From positions 10,852,001-10,916,000 of the forward strand of contig OU612067.1 of NCBI GenBank assembly GCA_914767715.1: DNA of 64,000 bases, in the 5' to 3' direction. Each line of letters opens with the position of its first letter. Positions within the stretch are counted from its first letter, which is position 1. Source of the DNA: Membranipora membranacea. Taxonomy: Eukaryota; Bryozoa; Gymnolaemata; Cheilostomatida; Membraniporidae. A program made the translations under genes and the position numbers. The notes below the pieces were generated by a model that saw nothing but the letters and a program-made list of their open reading frames with translations, had not been told where the DNA came from and searched no databases. Shown here one piece after another: positions 1-15,300 of the stretch.

Positions 1-125
1 TCCTAGCCAGGTCCTTGCGGAACAAAACTAAAGGTCCACTGTGTGTTTGTAAACCAAACATTCAGTAAAAGGATCCCCGTCTGCTTCTTTGATAAAAAGA
101 GTAAGGGCAAGGGTATAGGGTGCGG
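1..125 (+). repeat. 3' tail of a SINE, cut by the window edge
   Basis: The stretch runs parallel to the tail of the SINE at 8023-8240. Shared blocks are a 'cggaaca' segment, an 'aaggtcc/gaggtcc' segment, a 'ctgc(t/c)(t/a)ctt' segment and a final 'gggcaagggtata'. No tRNA-like head is seen because it would lie left of the window. Bases 126-330 hold nothing I can identify; the missing 3' exons of the ankyrin gene are not in them. Confidence 0.45.
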
Positions 126-330
126 CTCAAGTACCGTGGGTCCCAACATAACCCTCTATGCAATGAAGACGTAGACTGAGATGTGAGCTCCCAACCATCC
201 CTTAAAATACGGGGAAATTATAATATACCATAGACTGCAAAGAAGAGTCAGTACCTAACAACCGGACTCACACACATATACCAGTAGTAAAAAAAAAAGC
301 TTCTAGAAGTCAGACCAAGCAACTACTTAC

Positions 331-3300
331 ACTTTTACAGGCCAAGTGTAGGATAGTATCTCCGTTTTGATCTGATAGAGTTAGATCTACATCTCTGTCT
401 AGTAGTAGCTCTATAGCAGCACAGTTACCATGAGAGGCAGCACACATTATCACAGACCTGGCCTCATCATTCACAGCGTTCACGTCAGCGTCAGCACTAA
501 TCAGCTGCTGTAAGGTCTCACAGTGATTACCTACAGCTGCCATGTGCAGTGGTGTCCTACAATACAAATACACAACCACAGTTAATCAAGGAAGAAATAG
601 AAGAGCGATTTGCTTGAAGCAATGGAGAAAAGCAAACAAAACTGTTGCCAGTAGATGGAGGCGATATCATTCGAATATTAAAATTTATTGATACTGAACA
701 CATTCACCAATGACACAATGGTTTTTCATTTAATGAAATCATTTCTCTTTACTGATTTGTCTAGTAATAATCGCCGGTGTGTCCCTAACTTGGAACTAAA
801 TGTCTCTTAACTAGATAAGTAATACGGAAGAATTGTCGTAATTGCTAATCTTTGTGTCCCAAGAATAAAAAAAACATATTAAATAGCTGATCAAAGTATG
901 GTTATCAGCATAAGTAAACATTCAGTAGTTCAGGTCTATTTGCTCAGTCTTGAATGGCAACAGGAAGTTTGGGAAAATACCCTGCACTCCACAAACCATG
1001 ATATATTATTGACCAGGAGTTGCTCCCTCTCGGACATTGAGAGCACAACCACCATTTATATCAATACATTTCATATATAATGTGGTATATATTATTATCA
1101 TTAATGTATAATTACCTATTATGATTATCTTTAAGGTTTGTGATTGAAGATCCATGATGTTCTAACAGAAGCTGTGTACACGTGTCATGTCCCTGAGACC
1201 TGGATGAAATATACATACGCGATTATAAATAATATAACAATGATAAAAAATATGATATGATACAAATTTTAATAGCACACATTGAAATCTTGATGTCAAT
1301 TGAGCAAATTCGTATAGGGGCTCCATTAATCAGCAAAGCATCACTGCAGTAGGGTAATAATCAAGTCATATGCTATATCGACCTCTATTCCATAAAGAAA
1401 TCTTCTCATATAAGATATATTTTGCTCAGTCATTCGTAAAACTTGAAATAAAATATTTAACATAACCACAGATAGCACGTTGACTCACGCTGAGCAATGA
1501 AGTGGTGAATGAGAGTTTCCTGTGAATTCATTATATTCTTCTGATTCTAATATACACTCCACACAGTTATCATTACCTGTAGGCATAAATAAGAACATTA
1601 TCAATCATGCATCAACATAACATGCAGGATTAACCGACAGCCTAAGCAGGCAGAGCCTGTGATCTAGGTCTAATGTGGGAGGTACAGAGAGTAAGCTATA
1701 CATGAAAATAACCAGTTACAAATGTATACACACAATGTCCCTATGTCTGGACCATATCGCTATTATAGATAGAGTATATAATAACTCTATGGTCTGGCCA
1801 GACTAAAGCAGACAGTATTCTTTTGGTGTCCGCCTTTTAGTAAGGGCGCTCTGGTGAACTGAGTGTATTGAGATTGAATCTTAGGAATAGTGCAGCAGCA
1901 GTGTATCATATTTATCTTTCAATCACGATATGAGAGAACAGTTATCATCCTTATTCGATAGGTTTCCTAGATTGTCCACAAATCAATCCTATAATCAGGG
2001 TATTCATGAAACTAAAAACATTTCAATTTTAGTTCCTGCTAGTATATGGTCTTAGAAAAGACTTCACAATTTAGTCACTCTGTTCATGGATGGGAATAAC
2101 ATTCAATGCCAATGAAATAATGTATGACAATGTGGAATTCCCGATGCATAATTATGAACAATTGGGATTCCCATGCATGAATAATAATAGAATAAGGTTT
2201 CCAAACATGAGACCGAATTTCACCGATTCAACATACATGTATTACATTACAAAAATATCACTCCAAAAAAGAGCGAACTGCATAGCAGCCTAGGAACCCT
2301 GGCTACATATTACCATACTTACCATGATAGCAGGCCCAGTGTAGAGGTGTGTAACCTTTCCTATCCGCCGCTGAGATAAGACATGATTCAGGAAAGTACT
2401 GAGAGCTGAACTTATCTAATGCTGCCAGCATACCAGCGTGTCCGGCAGCTGCTGACAGGTGTAAGGCTGATCTACCTCGTATATCTGTCATAGTTACATC
2501 CACCTAGAACAGGACAAAAGTCAGCTATAGTAACCATAGAGGAACACAAAAGGTGGGGAGAGATGATAATATATTTACTTATTCATTGTGTAGGAGAATG
2601 TTTTAGTCAGACTATTAATTTGGGCCTGTATCAAGATGTTGTGTCCATCTTTTCACGGCAATCTTTACACTTGATTGTTCAATTCAACCAATTTATAAGG
2701 ATAGAAAATTTACTGGGTTCTCTGACGACATGTCTCTTTGTAAACCAACAGCAATAGACCAAAGTTAGAAATTACGATTCTTCCATGGTTCCATTATTCA
2801 TGTTATTTAGATGGCTTTTATAAAGTAAGTACCTGGTATTGGAAGAGAATATCGACACACTCCTCTCTGCCCATCCCTGCACCTCTATGTAGAGCTGTAC
2901 GTCTATCCTTATCTACGGCGTTAGGTAAAGCGTTACGCTTCAGTAACAACACTGTGGCATCAGGGTGACCGTTCAGTACACTCCACATTAAAGGTGTTCT
3001 ACAATATGAAATAAAACATCAAATTATACTATATCGCGTCATTGCAGAAGAAGGCAATTGTTATAATGCCAAAATCTAATTTGTAAAGCGCCACATCTAA
3101 CAATGCAATTTTTTAGGAATTTCCAGTTAATTGCTGACAGAAACTTGGTCTGTAATTAAAGTTTGACTATATGTTGCAACTAAGAGTAATCAAATTTCAA
3201 ATTTTGTAAAACCATTTCCTTGCTTTTTTTTAAACTGTATGAGGTTTTCCACAGCATTAAAAGCATGATAAACTGGATGCAGTGAACCTACCTATGACTC

Positions 3301-6300
3301 ATCAAATCTTTTTTTTTATGCTGTATATTTTGACACACTTGCGGAAAACTGGTAGCTGGGAATCGTGCATAGAATTTAAATGTAAATTTAAAATCATTGG
3401 GACAACTTAGAGAAAAAGCTTTGTTAGGGTGGTTTTGGCAGATAAGAGCATTTCTTATTTTCACGCGATGAACACCCTCATACCTATCATGATTATCTAT
3501 AGCGTTGACGATATTATCATCATCAGTATTATCTAGTAGGGTCCTCAGACACGTCTCGTGTCCGTTATAAGCTGCAGCGTGTACCGGTGTACGGCCACTA
3601 CACATATCATTCACCCAGATATTAGCTCCGGCATTCACTAACTGTGTAACTATATCCTCGTGACCACGGAATGAGGCAAGATCAAGTGGTGTACGGCCTG
3701 TAACAAGTAAAATTGAACTCAAATTAAAGTTTTTAAAAATTTTCAAGTCTAAGAATTGCAGTAATGGTAATGCACATTGAAGCAATGTATCACAACCCTA
3801 ATATACTGAATTGTTTCTATGTTGTTTTACCGTAGAAGAGTATAAAGTAATCGTAGCTTAGCTTTACTCAACCTCTTTATCTACCCTAGCAACACAAAAC
3901 AAGACATGGCATAGCTGATGAAAGAGCATTTTAGGCAGATACGATACTAGGCAGAAAGTAAAATGTAGATTCATAGTTAGGGTTCCTGAGAACAAAATTT
4001 ATTGAAAGTTATTGCCAGCTACCATTTAGTCGACCCATAAACGAGCTGAACTAAACGCTAGCTAACATTTCATCCAAGGTATACAGATGTGATACTATGC
4101 AGTGTGTAGTAAGTAGATTTACCGTTAGGGTCCCTGAGGTCGACATCTATGACAGTATTGATGAGTAGAGACATGGCGTCAGCGTGTCCGTGGAATGCAG
4201 CATAGTGCAGAGGTGTGACACAAGGAGAGCTCGTATTCAGACTGAATAATTCATGATCTGTTCGTTTTATCAACTGAAACGAAAAAATTGATATATTTTA
4301 GGAAACATATTTTTGGTTATTAGAGTAGTATGGCTTGTCAAAACTTTCAAACCAAGTTTACCAAAATTGGCCTGTTTAGCGTCCACAAGACTAGGTCATG
4401 GGCCGCCCAAAATCCATTACATACCATGACCCTGCAAATGGGATAACACATGTTGGAAAACACTGACTTAATTTGCTGCATTGGCTCAATGCGCTCATTG
4501 AACAACTATTCTGAACTATAGTTGGTTATCAAAGCAACAAAAGCTATTCAACAATTGCAATTTGTCTACGCTGCCCGAATAGCGTGAAAAGAATCCATAA
4601 AATGTTTCCCAAAAACATAGCATGACATCATGACCCCAAAACTTATCTTAGTAGTTTCAGCAAGGGTCAACTTGGGTTTACAAACAACTCCGAATTATTG
4701 GAAATGAGTCAGCTTTGGGTTTTAATACAAATACAGGACGATGACTCACCATATCTAGAGCATTAGTTCTGCCTTTGAGAGCAGCATAGTGAAGAGGAGT
4801 ATTACCCTGTGCATCTATAGCTCGTGCATTAGCTCCTGCTTGTAACAAGTAATTCACCATACTGTAAAATAAACATTAATTTCAAATGTAATATATCACA
4901 GAATTTAGGGGTTGTAGGGTAGAACATTAAATAAGAATACTAGACAAAAGCGACCTGTTCCACTGTAATAAAATTGATTATTAATAATCAGTGTAAAATC
5001 CCATAGCAGTAGCTCTCAACTGGTATGGGATTTTACATTGATTAATAATCAATTTTATTACAGTTGAACAGGTCGCGCTTTTGCCTATTGTGTAAAATAC
5101 CTGGGAATTCCTGGGGAACAACTCAACATGCATTCTGTTTTATATAGAGTCCCACTGATGCTCTATAACTCTAGCTACCTGACACAAACACCAACCCTAC
5201 CTGACACAAACACCAACCCGACCCAACTAAATTTCATTGAAACTACTAGCATCTATCCCTTTTCCAGATCTATAACGCAATGTGGTATATTGTTTTGCAT
5301 ACTTCCAAGTATTTTATGATGAAATTCAGAAATCCTAAAGCAGGATTTTTTTGAGTGGTTTACCATCAAGCACAGGGACATTGTCAGTACAAGACTTGAT
5401 CACTTCAAAGCTTTCCATTCCTTGATGAAACATGGGATAGTTTCAATGGAGTTTCCTGTTTCTTTTACAACGTGTTGGATTTCCAATGCTGCATTGCTTT
5501 GCTTTACGATTGATTTTTATTATTGTTGCTTACAAACCATAGACTTCACAATTATTATCATTAAGTTTATGTTACAAACACAACTGGGCTAAGCATATAT
5601 AAGGCAGGGAAAATCCTCTAGCTGTCACTAAAAAATGAATGAGCACTGCGCAAGGATGGCTGGAAAAAGAATAGTCACTGGGGAGAAATGATCACGAGGC
5701 AGATTTGCTGACAATATCAGCTGACATTGGTGAGTCAATGAATGCAAAGTTGTGGGATTGTGATACAGCTGTTGGGCAATTCAAATTGTAGTGTTACTTT
5801 CTATGACTTCGACTGCATTATTGAATATCATTGAAATCAGACTGTGGGTTAGTGTAGTAGTCTAAGTACATTGGCTCCAAATCAGGCGAGGTTAGTGGCA
5901 TATACGGAATATGAGCACCTAAGACTGGCGAGAAAAATTCCCACCACATCTATACAACATTTGATGATGGGTTGGATGTAAGACGCCGAAATGCCTTCAT
6001 TTCTTATAAGGAACATTGGTGGTGAGCAAAAGCACATAAGAAGAGGGATTATGAAATAAGGGATATCAGCCAAATAACAGGGGTTTAGGGTCAAAGGCCG
6101 GGAAGGAAGGAAACTATTTATGGGAAGGACTATACATTAATAGCATAAATCAGTATATTATTATAATCATAATAATAAGTTTTATGAGTCAGATAGCGCA
6201 GCGTCAGTGCAGTAGGTTTGCTAACCTATGAAGTATGGGTTCGATTCCCTTTCTGATCAATTTAAAGACTTTTGATTTTATTTGAATTATTACTGTTAAA

Positions 6301-9300
6301 AGTTTAAATATATTTTAACTAGTTCTGTTGTGTATGGGTGTATAGGGATTTTCCTGCAAGGACATTTAGTAAGATGTCAATGTGGGGTAAGCAAGAAATG
6401 GAACTATGTATGGGGAGTACTATGTATAAATAGTTTAAATCAGTATAATATACTGATTTAAACTATTTATACATAGTTATGATTATGATATTATTATAAT
6501 TATAAGTTTGAAGATCCAGATAGCACCACTGAAGTGCAGTAGGTTTGATAAACTTATGAAGTACGGGTTCGATTCCCTTTCAGATCAATCTAAGGACTTT
6601 AAATTTTATATAAATTATTATTGTTAGATTATTAGATACTGTTAATCTGGTTCTGTTGTGGTGACAGCTTACAAGCTAACCTGGTGTATGGGAATTTTAT
6701 CTCATGGCCGTCTTGGTAAAATGCCCTGTTTAATTCGCCATAGTGCTATGATAAGTGGGTTGCGAGCATAGACTCTCTATACATAAGATTATACATAAGT
6801 TCTATACGGTTAATTAGTTTAGATAAGGAATACATATTTCAAGCCTGAGCTGTGAATGATTTTTTGGGCTCGGATGGGATATCCTCTGAGAGAGAAGGAA
6901 GGGCATGGTGGATGGTTCTGAGTTGATTTTATTTTTGTTTTCCTGAAATCAACTAGTCGGTATGATAAACGGAGAGCATACAAGTTTTGGTCTGAATTTT
7001 TATGGAGTTAACAAGTGCTTACTAGTTCAAGTACTAAAGCAAAGGTGAAATTTGATGGATGGGGACAAGTATTTTTCTTCACACCGAATTTATTGTTCGT
7101 AAGAGTTACAGTGACCTGTGTTGACAAAAGACAATGCAAAGGAACTTAACGGGATCTTAGCCATGTCGGGATTGGGGTCGGGCCACTCATACTGGGAGAG
7201 GTGAGTAAGAAAGGGAACTACGTATGGGAAGGACCCACATATTAATAACTTAAATCAGTATAACTTAATTTTATAATAAGTTTAATGAATCAGATAGCGC
7301 AGCGGCAGTGCAGTAGGTTTGCTAACCTATGAAGTATGGGTTCGATTCCCTTTCTGATCAACAAATAGACTTTTGGTCTTATATAAGCCATTACTGATGA
7401 ACCATTCAATATTCAGCAAGTATGATATTATACAAGCCTTTGTGTGACACAGATTTAGTGGTGACTAGTTAAACGGACACTCTTTTCTATGGCACTTGGT
7501 TCCACGCCATATTGTGTGATGCTTTGATATTGTGGGTGATGAGGAATCACCAAAGGGGGGATAATGCTGAGTTTTTCTTGGCAGATTGAGAAAGTTGTAA
7601 ATTGGTTGATACAAAACTTTCAGATGATAACCTTGTCATGCAGCTACTTTTTTGGAGCCGCGTGACAAGGCTTATTAGATGATAATTTCGATTTTTTAAC
7701 ATCTTTCACGTATCACGGTATTTAAATTTGAAGTGCGATGGCCTGATGTTGTTATTTTCAACTGTATAGGGCCAAATGCAAGTGATAGTAACGGTACTCT
7801 AATCAAAGTTCAAACTTTAGATTTGCTATTGTTAACTTTTTTATCATCAAGTTAGCAAAGTCAATAAAGGGCAGTGTTTGTTATTTTTGTTAAGATCACA
7901 ATGCAATCGCCAGAACTTTTGTTTGCCCATAAAATTCGGCCAATCAAAGGCGAAGGGGATATGTTTGTTTAAAACAATAATTGACCTGATTGTATATAAT
8001 TTGAATGGTGACACTTAAGTCAATATGGCCTAGAGGTAAGCACGGCTGCTTTAGGACCATATTGTCACGAGTTCGAACCAGCGTTGGATCAATTAGTCCC
8101 TTCGGAACAGGACATTAAATAACGGAGGTCCCCTGTTATGCGCAGCACCTACTCTCAAAGTAGTCTGAATAGCATGCAGGTTAAAGACACCCCCTCTGCC
8201 ACTTCGAAAAGAGTAGCCAGTTACTGGCGGGCAAGGGTATAAGGTAGAGAAAAGAAGACACTAACGCCAAGCAGACACTAACCAACAGGATTCTGAATAC
8301 TATACAAACACTGTTATACGGATATTGCTAAGGAGACGATGCTAACAAGAGACATTGGGTAAAGGAGATATCCGAACAGTACCAGATGAGACTAATCGAA
8401 GGAGATGGATAACAATCTATACATATGGTGTTCCAGATAGCACAGCGACAGTGCAGTAGGCTTGCTCCCTATGAAGTATGGGTTTGATTCCCATTCTGGT
8501 CAGCACCTAGATTTTTTAAACCTTTACTTAGGGAGTAAGTGAGAAGATGATCTATCTATAATATATCTACTGTATCAAATTCCTTGCCCTTACACAACTA
8601 TGAGTAGCCTTAGGTTACATAAAACATAACACATAAATCTCGGACAGCCTGCTTTCTGTTATTTGGGAGATATGGAGGGGGAGGGGGGAGGATGGAGTTT
8701 CTTCACTTTTTCACAATGTAAATGCCTCCCTGTGATCAAAAAGACAAGAGTTGTCCTCTCACGTCTTATTCATATGGTAATGAGAGGGAACAACTCTCTT
8801 CTTGACATTTAATGGAACATTTGAAAAGCTCTCTGTTCCTTCCCCACTATTCATTGTGATTCGGGGTTTCACAAGTTATGACTACTGAAATCTACTAGAA
8901 CTAAGATCATAGGTCTTCACACCCGTTATTATACTACAGAGTATCAGTAACAACATTTTTCAAGACATGCTCCCATACCAAAGCAATTTATAGGGAGGCA
9001 GCTAGTTCTGCTGTAGTTATGCCATCTTTTTTCGTGCCAAAACTCTCTTCTAGGTTAAAGCAGCACCCTCCCTGGTTGTGTTGTGGATAGCATCAGTAAT
9101 TGCCCCCTCCTTCTTAAACCCTCATTGCATAACTACAGTAGAACTAACTGCTAGGCTATAAAATTCTTAGGCTGCATGTATCATAGACAAAACAGACAGC
9201 ACTAGACTGGACACTGGCAATAGCTGCTAATGTGTATTTTGTCTTTGGTGTGTATTGTTAACTTCTTAGAAGGAATTATATTTTTGTTATCATTCTGGGC

Positions 9301-12300
9301 TCTCAGTCTATTTAGAAAACTATAAGGTTTATTAACATCATATAGCCCAACTCATTTTCACTATAAGTTGAGATGTGAAGGTACTAAAGAGGTAAGATGT
9401 GAAGGTACTAAAAAGGTAAGATGTGAAGATACTAAAAAGGTACTGTACTTCAATGCTAGTATATACAGAATAGCACCTTTTTAGTACCTTTCAATCTCAA
9501 CTCTGAGTGAAAATTAGTTGAAACTGGGCCACTTGCTGTTAATAAACCTTCAAGCAGTTTTCTAAATTAGACTGAGAACTCTAAAATGATACCAAAAACC
9601 TGATTCCCTCACAATCACTTCAAATATTTTGGTCTGTGTGTATCATAGACAAAACACACACCACTAGACTGGACAATGAACATTGAAAAGTGTCCCAATT
9701 TATTAGCCGCTGCTGTGTGTTGTGTCTATGGTCAGCATGTATTATTTGACCTCTTAACCTCAACATACCTGCCATCGTCATCAGAAGCGGCAGCGAAGTG
9801 TAGGGCAGTACATCCTCTAATATCAGCTATGCTGACGTCAGCGTCCGTCTCCACCAGCATACGTACAAACGAGAGACAGCTGTTAGCCGCTGCGTAGTGC
9901 AGTGGAGTACGTCCAATAGAGTCACGTAAGTTAGCATCACAACTCAGGTTTATTATGTAGTGCAGGCAATCCAGATTACTGCAAGGATAAAATATACGAC
10001 AGCATGATTTTACACCTGACTTTTGCCTGTAAAATTGAATTGATCATGATATAGGAGTTGAAAACTAGTTCGGATGACAACACATCGGTCAATTGATTAT
10101 GATGAAAGACATAGTTATTGATCAATGGGTGTGATTCATAAACCAAAAAAACTGACATTTTCAATGGTGTAAGTCTATGACTGTGACGGTCTGAATGGGA
10201 TCTAGTATGATCTCATTTCCCTGCATTTCCAGTTTTAAGCCAACAGCTCAGCTGGTAGAATTAGAACATCTGCAGATTGGATCATATTTGATCCAGCTTG
10301 GGATAGGGTTAGTATTTAACATGATTAAACCATTTTCTAAGTTATTGAAACCTGAGACTTCTGAAGGTTTATGAATGTGAAGGGAAAACGAATCCAAAAG
10401 AAGCAAAAAAAGAGTAGACATTGACCTGGAGCAGGCTGCGGCGTGTAGAAGAGTTCTATTACTGTTATCGGCACAGTTGATGTCGAATCTGGGCATAGCA
10501 GAGATAAGCTTCTTACAGCAGTCCAGTCTGCCGTGTAGAGCTGCTACATGTACAGGCAGCATCCCACCGCTGCCGGGTCGGTCCACCTTCGCCTGTAAGT
10601 AATTAGATATCAGGTGTTATTACTCATTTTGTCAGGTAATATCACTTTTGTTTAATAAATTTTATTGACTGCTCTAATCATTTTGAAGAATCTTTTCTAC
10701 AAGGAGTCAAAAAATAAAAACAAACAGCGAAGAAAAACCCATAGACATGAATTGATCTAACTCTCAATTTTTTTGATTTTAAAGATTATGTTAAATAATT
10801 GATCCCTCCTTTTTAAGACATATCATATTGAAGTGATTTAATTCAATGGGTTCAAGCCTACACCGAAACAGGGATCTAGATTGGCTAAAATAAAGATCAA
10901 GTTTGATCCAGTTGTGCTACATTCAGAATTGCTTCAACCGTCGACAAGTGGCTTATCAGTGGAGAGGAGCAACTCCAAATGCATTGTTCATCAAGGGGAG
11001 GGGAGACTACAACCTTATTACCTTCAGACATTCATATTTAATTCTTTTAATCTATCATCATTGAATTCCATATCTGGAATAGCATCATTAGCTTTCTTTT
11101 GCAAAACAAAGGGCTTGCAAAAATAGCCAGTCCCTAGTAGCAATCTAGAAATGCCCTAATCATCGTCATTGTAGGGGTATAATTACTGTTTGTAATTTTG
11201 TAAACAAGACAATTTCTCAGGCTAATTATTCATGCTACTAGGGACAGCCAATCAGATAACAGTCAGATGGGTCCCTGTGTTTAGTGTCCTAACCGTATAA
11301 CGCTATGATACTATTTCCATTCTAAGAGAAGAATCTAATTCAGTGTCTATCATACATGGTAGGAATAAGCTGGTATCATATTACCATAGATTACTTACTC
11401 TATGCAGTAGTAGAGTATTTATGAATGCATCATGACCATGCTGTGCTGCTATGTGTATAGCAGTATTACCAAAATTATCTCTCTCATCTACAGAAGCACC
11501 TAGGAGACAAAGAGGACAAAGCGTCAATGGTTAATGTCAGAACAGACTGGGCATTCTCAACACAACAAAGGAGAAGTAGCTATGGTAGGTCTTTGGTAGA
11601 CTTTGACGGTAGGTAGTAATAATGATATACACAGATCATTCGACAGTTTACCAAACTGAGGCGATCTCAGATTGGCAGCCTCTAATCGAAACAAATATCT
11701 TGTAAAGAAAAGCTAATTATAACCTGCTGTTCCATTTTATAAGTTTCTATATAAATTATCACAATGCACAATATCTTTATCTAGTGGATTTTTAACCTAC
11801 CATTTAACTATATTTTTTATTACCAAGTCGTCTTTTAGTCATGAACAGCAAATCCATTCATCATCTTGCTATTCATCAGCTATATACATTGTATTTGTAT
11901 GACCTCTAATTAATCCAAAACACAAGGCCAACAAGATGAAAGAAATGTCATGATACCACACTTATTTTACAGGAGTGGCAATACTAAGCTCTAAGTATAA
12001 AGGTTGAAGTATAACATACCATGATTGAGAAGTACCCTAGCTCTGCTACATCGCCCGTGTACAGCTGCTATATGTAGTGGAGTTCTCCCCTCACGACACT
12101 TCACATTTACATCTGCCTTCTCATTGGCTAATACTTCTAGTATGGTATCACTGTATGTAGCTCCTGCTGCATAGTGCATCGGTGTCTGGCAGTAAAATAC
12201 GATTAACGTTAATAAATTGTGAGAATATTATTGAATATTTTACACACAAGCGCAATCATTTGTATCAGTAAATGATCAGAAGAACAACTAGATACTCCCC

Positions 12301-15300
12301 ATGATGAGCAACATTGACTATTTTTTGTTATTTATCTTTCAGTTATTTTACACCCACCCTTAAGAAACGATACCATGTAACCTGTTCTGTTTACAGCAGT
12401 CAAAACTAGTCAGTTCTTTCATAAAATAAAGCAAAATGTTTTCATCAACATTTATTCAACTGTGAAAACACCGACTTTTATACTTGCATTTTAAACTAAT
12501 GGGCAACAATCTAAATTTGAACTCAACATCGAGCAACAGTGTCAGGACTGAACTAGATGTTAATATTACCGCAATACTTATCAGTTTCTCCTGTTTGCCC
12601 TTCTTACCTGGCCCTTATAATTGGTGAGGTGTATTGAGGCTCCATAGAAGAGTAATTCGTTGACCACCATATCCATACCATTTAGACATGCTATGTGTAA
12701 TGGTGTATTACCAGCAGAATTTACAACATCTACATCCGCCTTCATTTCTAAAAGGAATTTAGCTACAGTCACATGACCTCCTGCAGCTGCAGCGTGTAAT
12801 GGTGTAAATTTCTGTAATAGATGAAATTAAAATTATGAAAAAGGATCATGTGGCCATAAAAATATGCAGCTACAATAATACAGAACGCGGGTATAGTGTT
12901 GTCATTGTTTTATAACAGAGTTGTCTTCTCTCTGAACTGCTAGTTCAGAGAGAAGACAACTACAAAGAACATAACATACATGGCATTAAAAACATTGATT
13001 GCCTGACATGGGACATTTTCCTGTCTTGTAACAGTTACAACCTAACGAGACTTGATATCATATATTACTCTCAAGGCTTCAAGTAAATTGGGGGAGGGCA
13101 GGCTGGTAGTGGGGATCATCTTTGAAAATCACACAACCATCCACTAACTCAACCCCCACGTATTTTCAAGTCAACAGAAGCCAAGCCAAATGCCCTAGAG
13201 GAGTAATCATTAGCTAATTTAGGGGACTTAGTCTTAACTGGCACACATTTTTAGCAGAGGTGGGGTATATCATTAAAAAGTAATAATGTTGAATGAATTC
13301 ACTATTCTAACCCTGCAAAAAGGCTAGCTTTTCCTTCTGTGATTGCCTTACTTCGGTTGAGTAGTGTCATTTATTGCTTATGCAAGGGTCGTGTATATAA
13401 TTACTTTAGGGTAGTGTATGTACTGACTGCCTATAGGGTCGTGCACATACCTACTCTAGGGTAGTGAATGTACTTAGTCTAAGGTAGTGTATGTACTGAC
13501 TGCCTATAGGGTAGTGTACATACCTACTCTAGGGCAGTGCACATACTAACTTACACCAGGGGTGTAGTGTTTATACTTATTAACTCTACGGTAGTGTTAT
13601 TACTTACTCTATCTATAGTATATTATACTTACTTGTTTATCAGTACAGCCTATATCAGCTCCCCTCTCCACAAGTATCATGACCACATCTATATGACCCA
13701 TATAAGCTGCCCAGTGTAAGGCTTGTCTCTCCTTCTTATCCAGGGCGTTAATCTTACCGTGATTATCTAATAACAGCCTGACCATCTATAATATAATACA
13801 ATATAATGCAATATAATATAATGCAATATAATATAATGTAGAATATAAAGTAATGAAGCTTTGATTATGAATGATAAGAAATTAATTGTGCTGGTAGTTG
13901 GCGCTGGAACTGGTTGTGATTATACAACAACCTTGTTTGTGAATCTCGGGATTGCTACAAAAAAATTAATATGAAAGTGAATTTAGTTGAGGTTTGTTGA
14001 GTGTGCTTGTGCTAGCTCGCTCTTTAGTGAATCAATCATGCATATAAAGAGAAGCATGAACAAGCTACTCAAAACATTGACTATGCATCTACAGTAAAGT
14101 CATTAGAAAATATTTCACAAAAATGCCACACTAGCTGGTAGTACACAAGATTATAGTAATATTTGATTATGCTAGATAGATAGATTTGCAGCTGGCCAAC
14201 TGGGTATGTTGTGGATAAGCTTCATAATAAATGATATTGACTGTCCCAACAAACGGTACCGAGACAAGTTAGGTGGACCTCAAAGATTTTTTTGAAAGTT
14301 AATCTTTACACAGTAAAAAACATTCAAATCCTATCAAACTGCAGGAATCGTTTAGATGTGTAACGAAAACCAAAATATCTGGGACAAACTTCCGTAATGT
14401 TGTTATCATTTCCTAAGTAAATCTGATATTTCACAGATATACAAACCAATAGTAAACAGCAGGAGACTGAAGAATGGATACAAGGAATCAGTTTGTCAAT
14501 AGACTTTTAATTAGTGATATTTGGTGAGGTAATAACACCTTTCAGTCTAGCTAGTATCAGGGCCGTAGTTTAGAAAAAATGGTAGGGGAGGCGAAAATCG
14601 TTGAGGGTGTGGAGTAAGACCAGGTTGGGTTGGCTCTCCCTGAGTTCCCAGCTTCCAAAGTGTTTTAATGATATAAATAGCAAATGAGCTGATTCTGATA
14701 TGGAATTTTCAATTATAGCTTTTTTAGGCCACTCTATTGAGCATTCTAGGGGAGGCAGACCGTCCCTGCCTCCCCTAGAACTACGGGCCTGTAGTACTGA
14801 GTGCATTAGATGTATAATCCAGGCATTACCACCGCTGTCATAGCATCAAGTCTCAGACTTCCGAGGATAAAATTACATGCATTAAAACTTGAAAGAAACA
14901 CAATCGGACTTCATGTGATTGCACTGGCTTTTGAAGGTCATCGATCATCGGGTAATTATTTGGCCTATTATTCTCAACATCAACATACAGTTATATCACA
15001 GAGTAAGGATATATATATCCTTACTCTGTGGTTATATATTCGACTGCTGCTGTTTTATTTACCTCTGTGTGTCCATTGAAGGCAGCGTGATGTAAAGCTG
15101 AACGTCCAGCCCTGTCTGACATATCAACCTTCGTTACAAGAGGCAGCAGCAACTGAGCACATCTACAAATTAATAAGAAATTTACAAATAATACAATACA
15201 TTATATGATACATAAAATGATGAATACAGTACCCTGAGTATTGTTTCAATCAACCTAGATTTAAGACAATAGTATGAGCCAAAAACAAAACCTGCACATA

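Noticed and set aside
1116-1199. Apparent frameshift at the ankyrin exon starting 1199
   Set aside because: Joining exon 2323-2503 directly to it breaks the frame, but an 88-nt exon at 1489-1576 (acceptor 'gcctacag', donor GTGAGT) restores phase on both sides.
6188-8503. Possible functional tRNA-Ser genes
   Set aside because: Anticodon loops are irregular, the long variable arm of serine tRNAs is missing and acceptor stems are mismatched; they fit tRNA-derived repeats.
13385-13600. CRISPR-like spaced repeats
   Set aside because: Units alternate without unique spacers, diverge strongly and lie in an animal intron; this is an imperfect tandem repeat.
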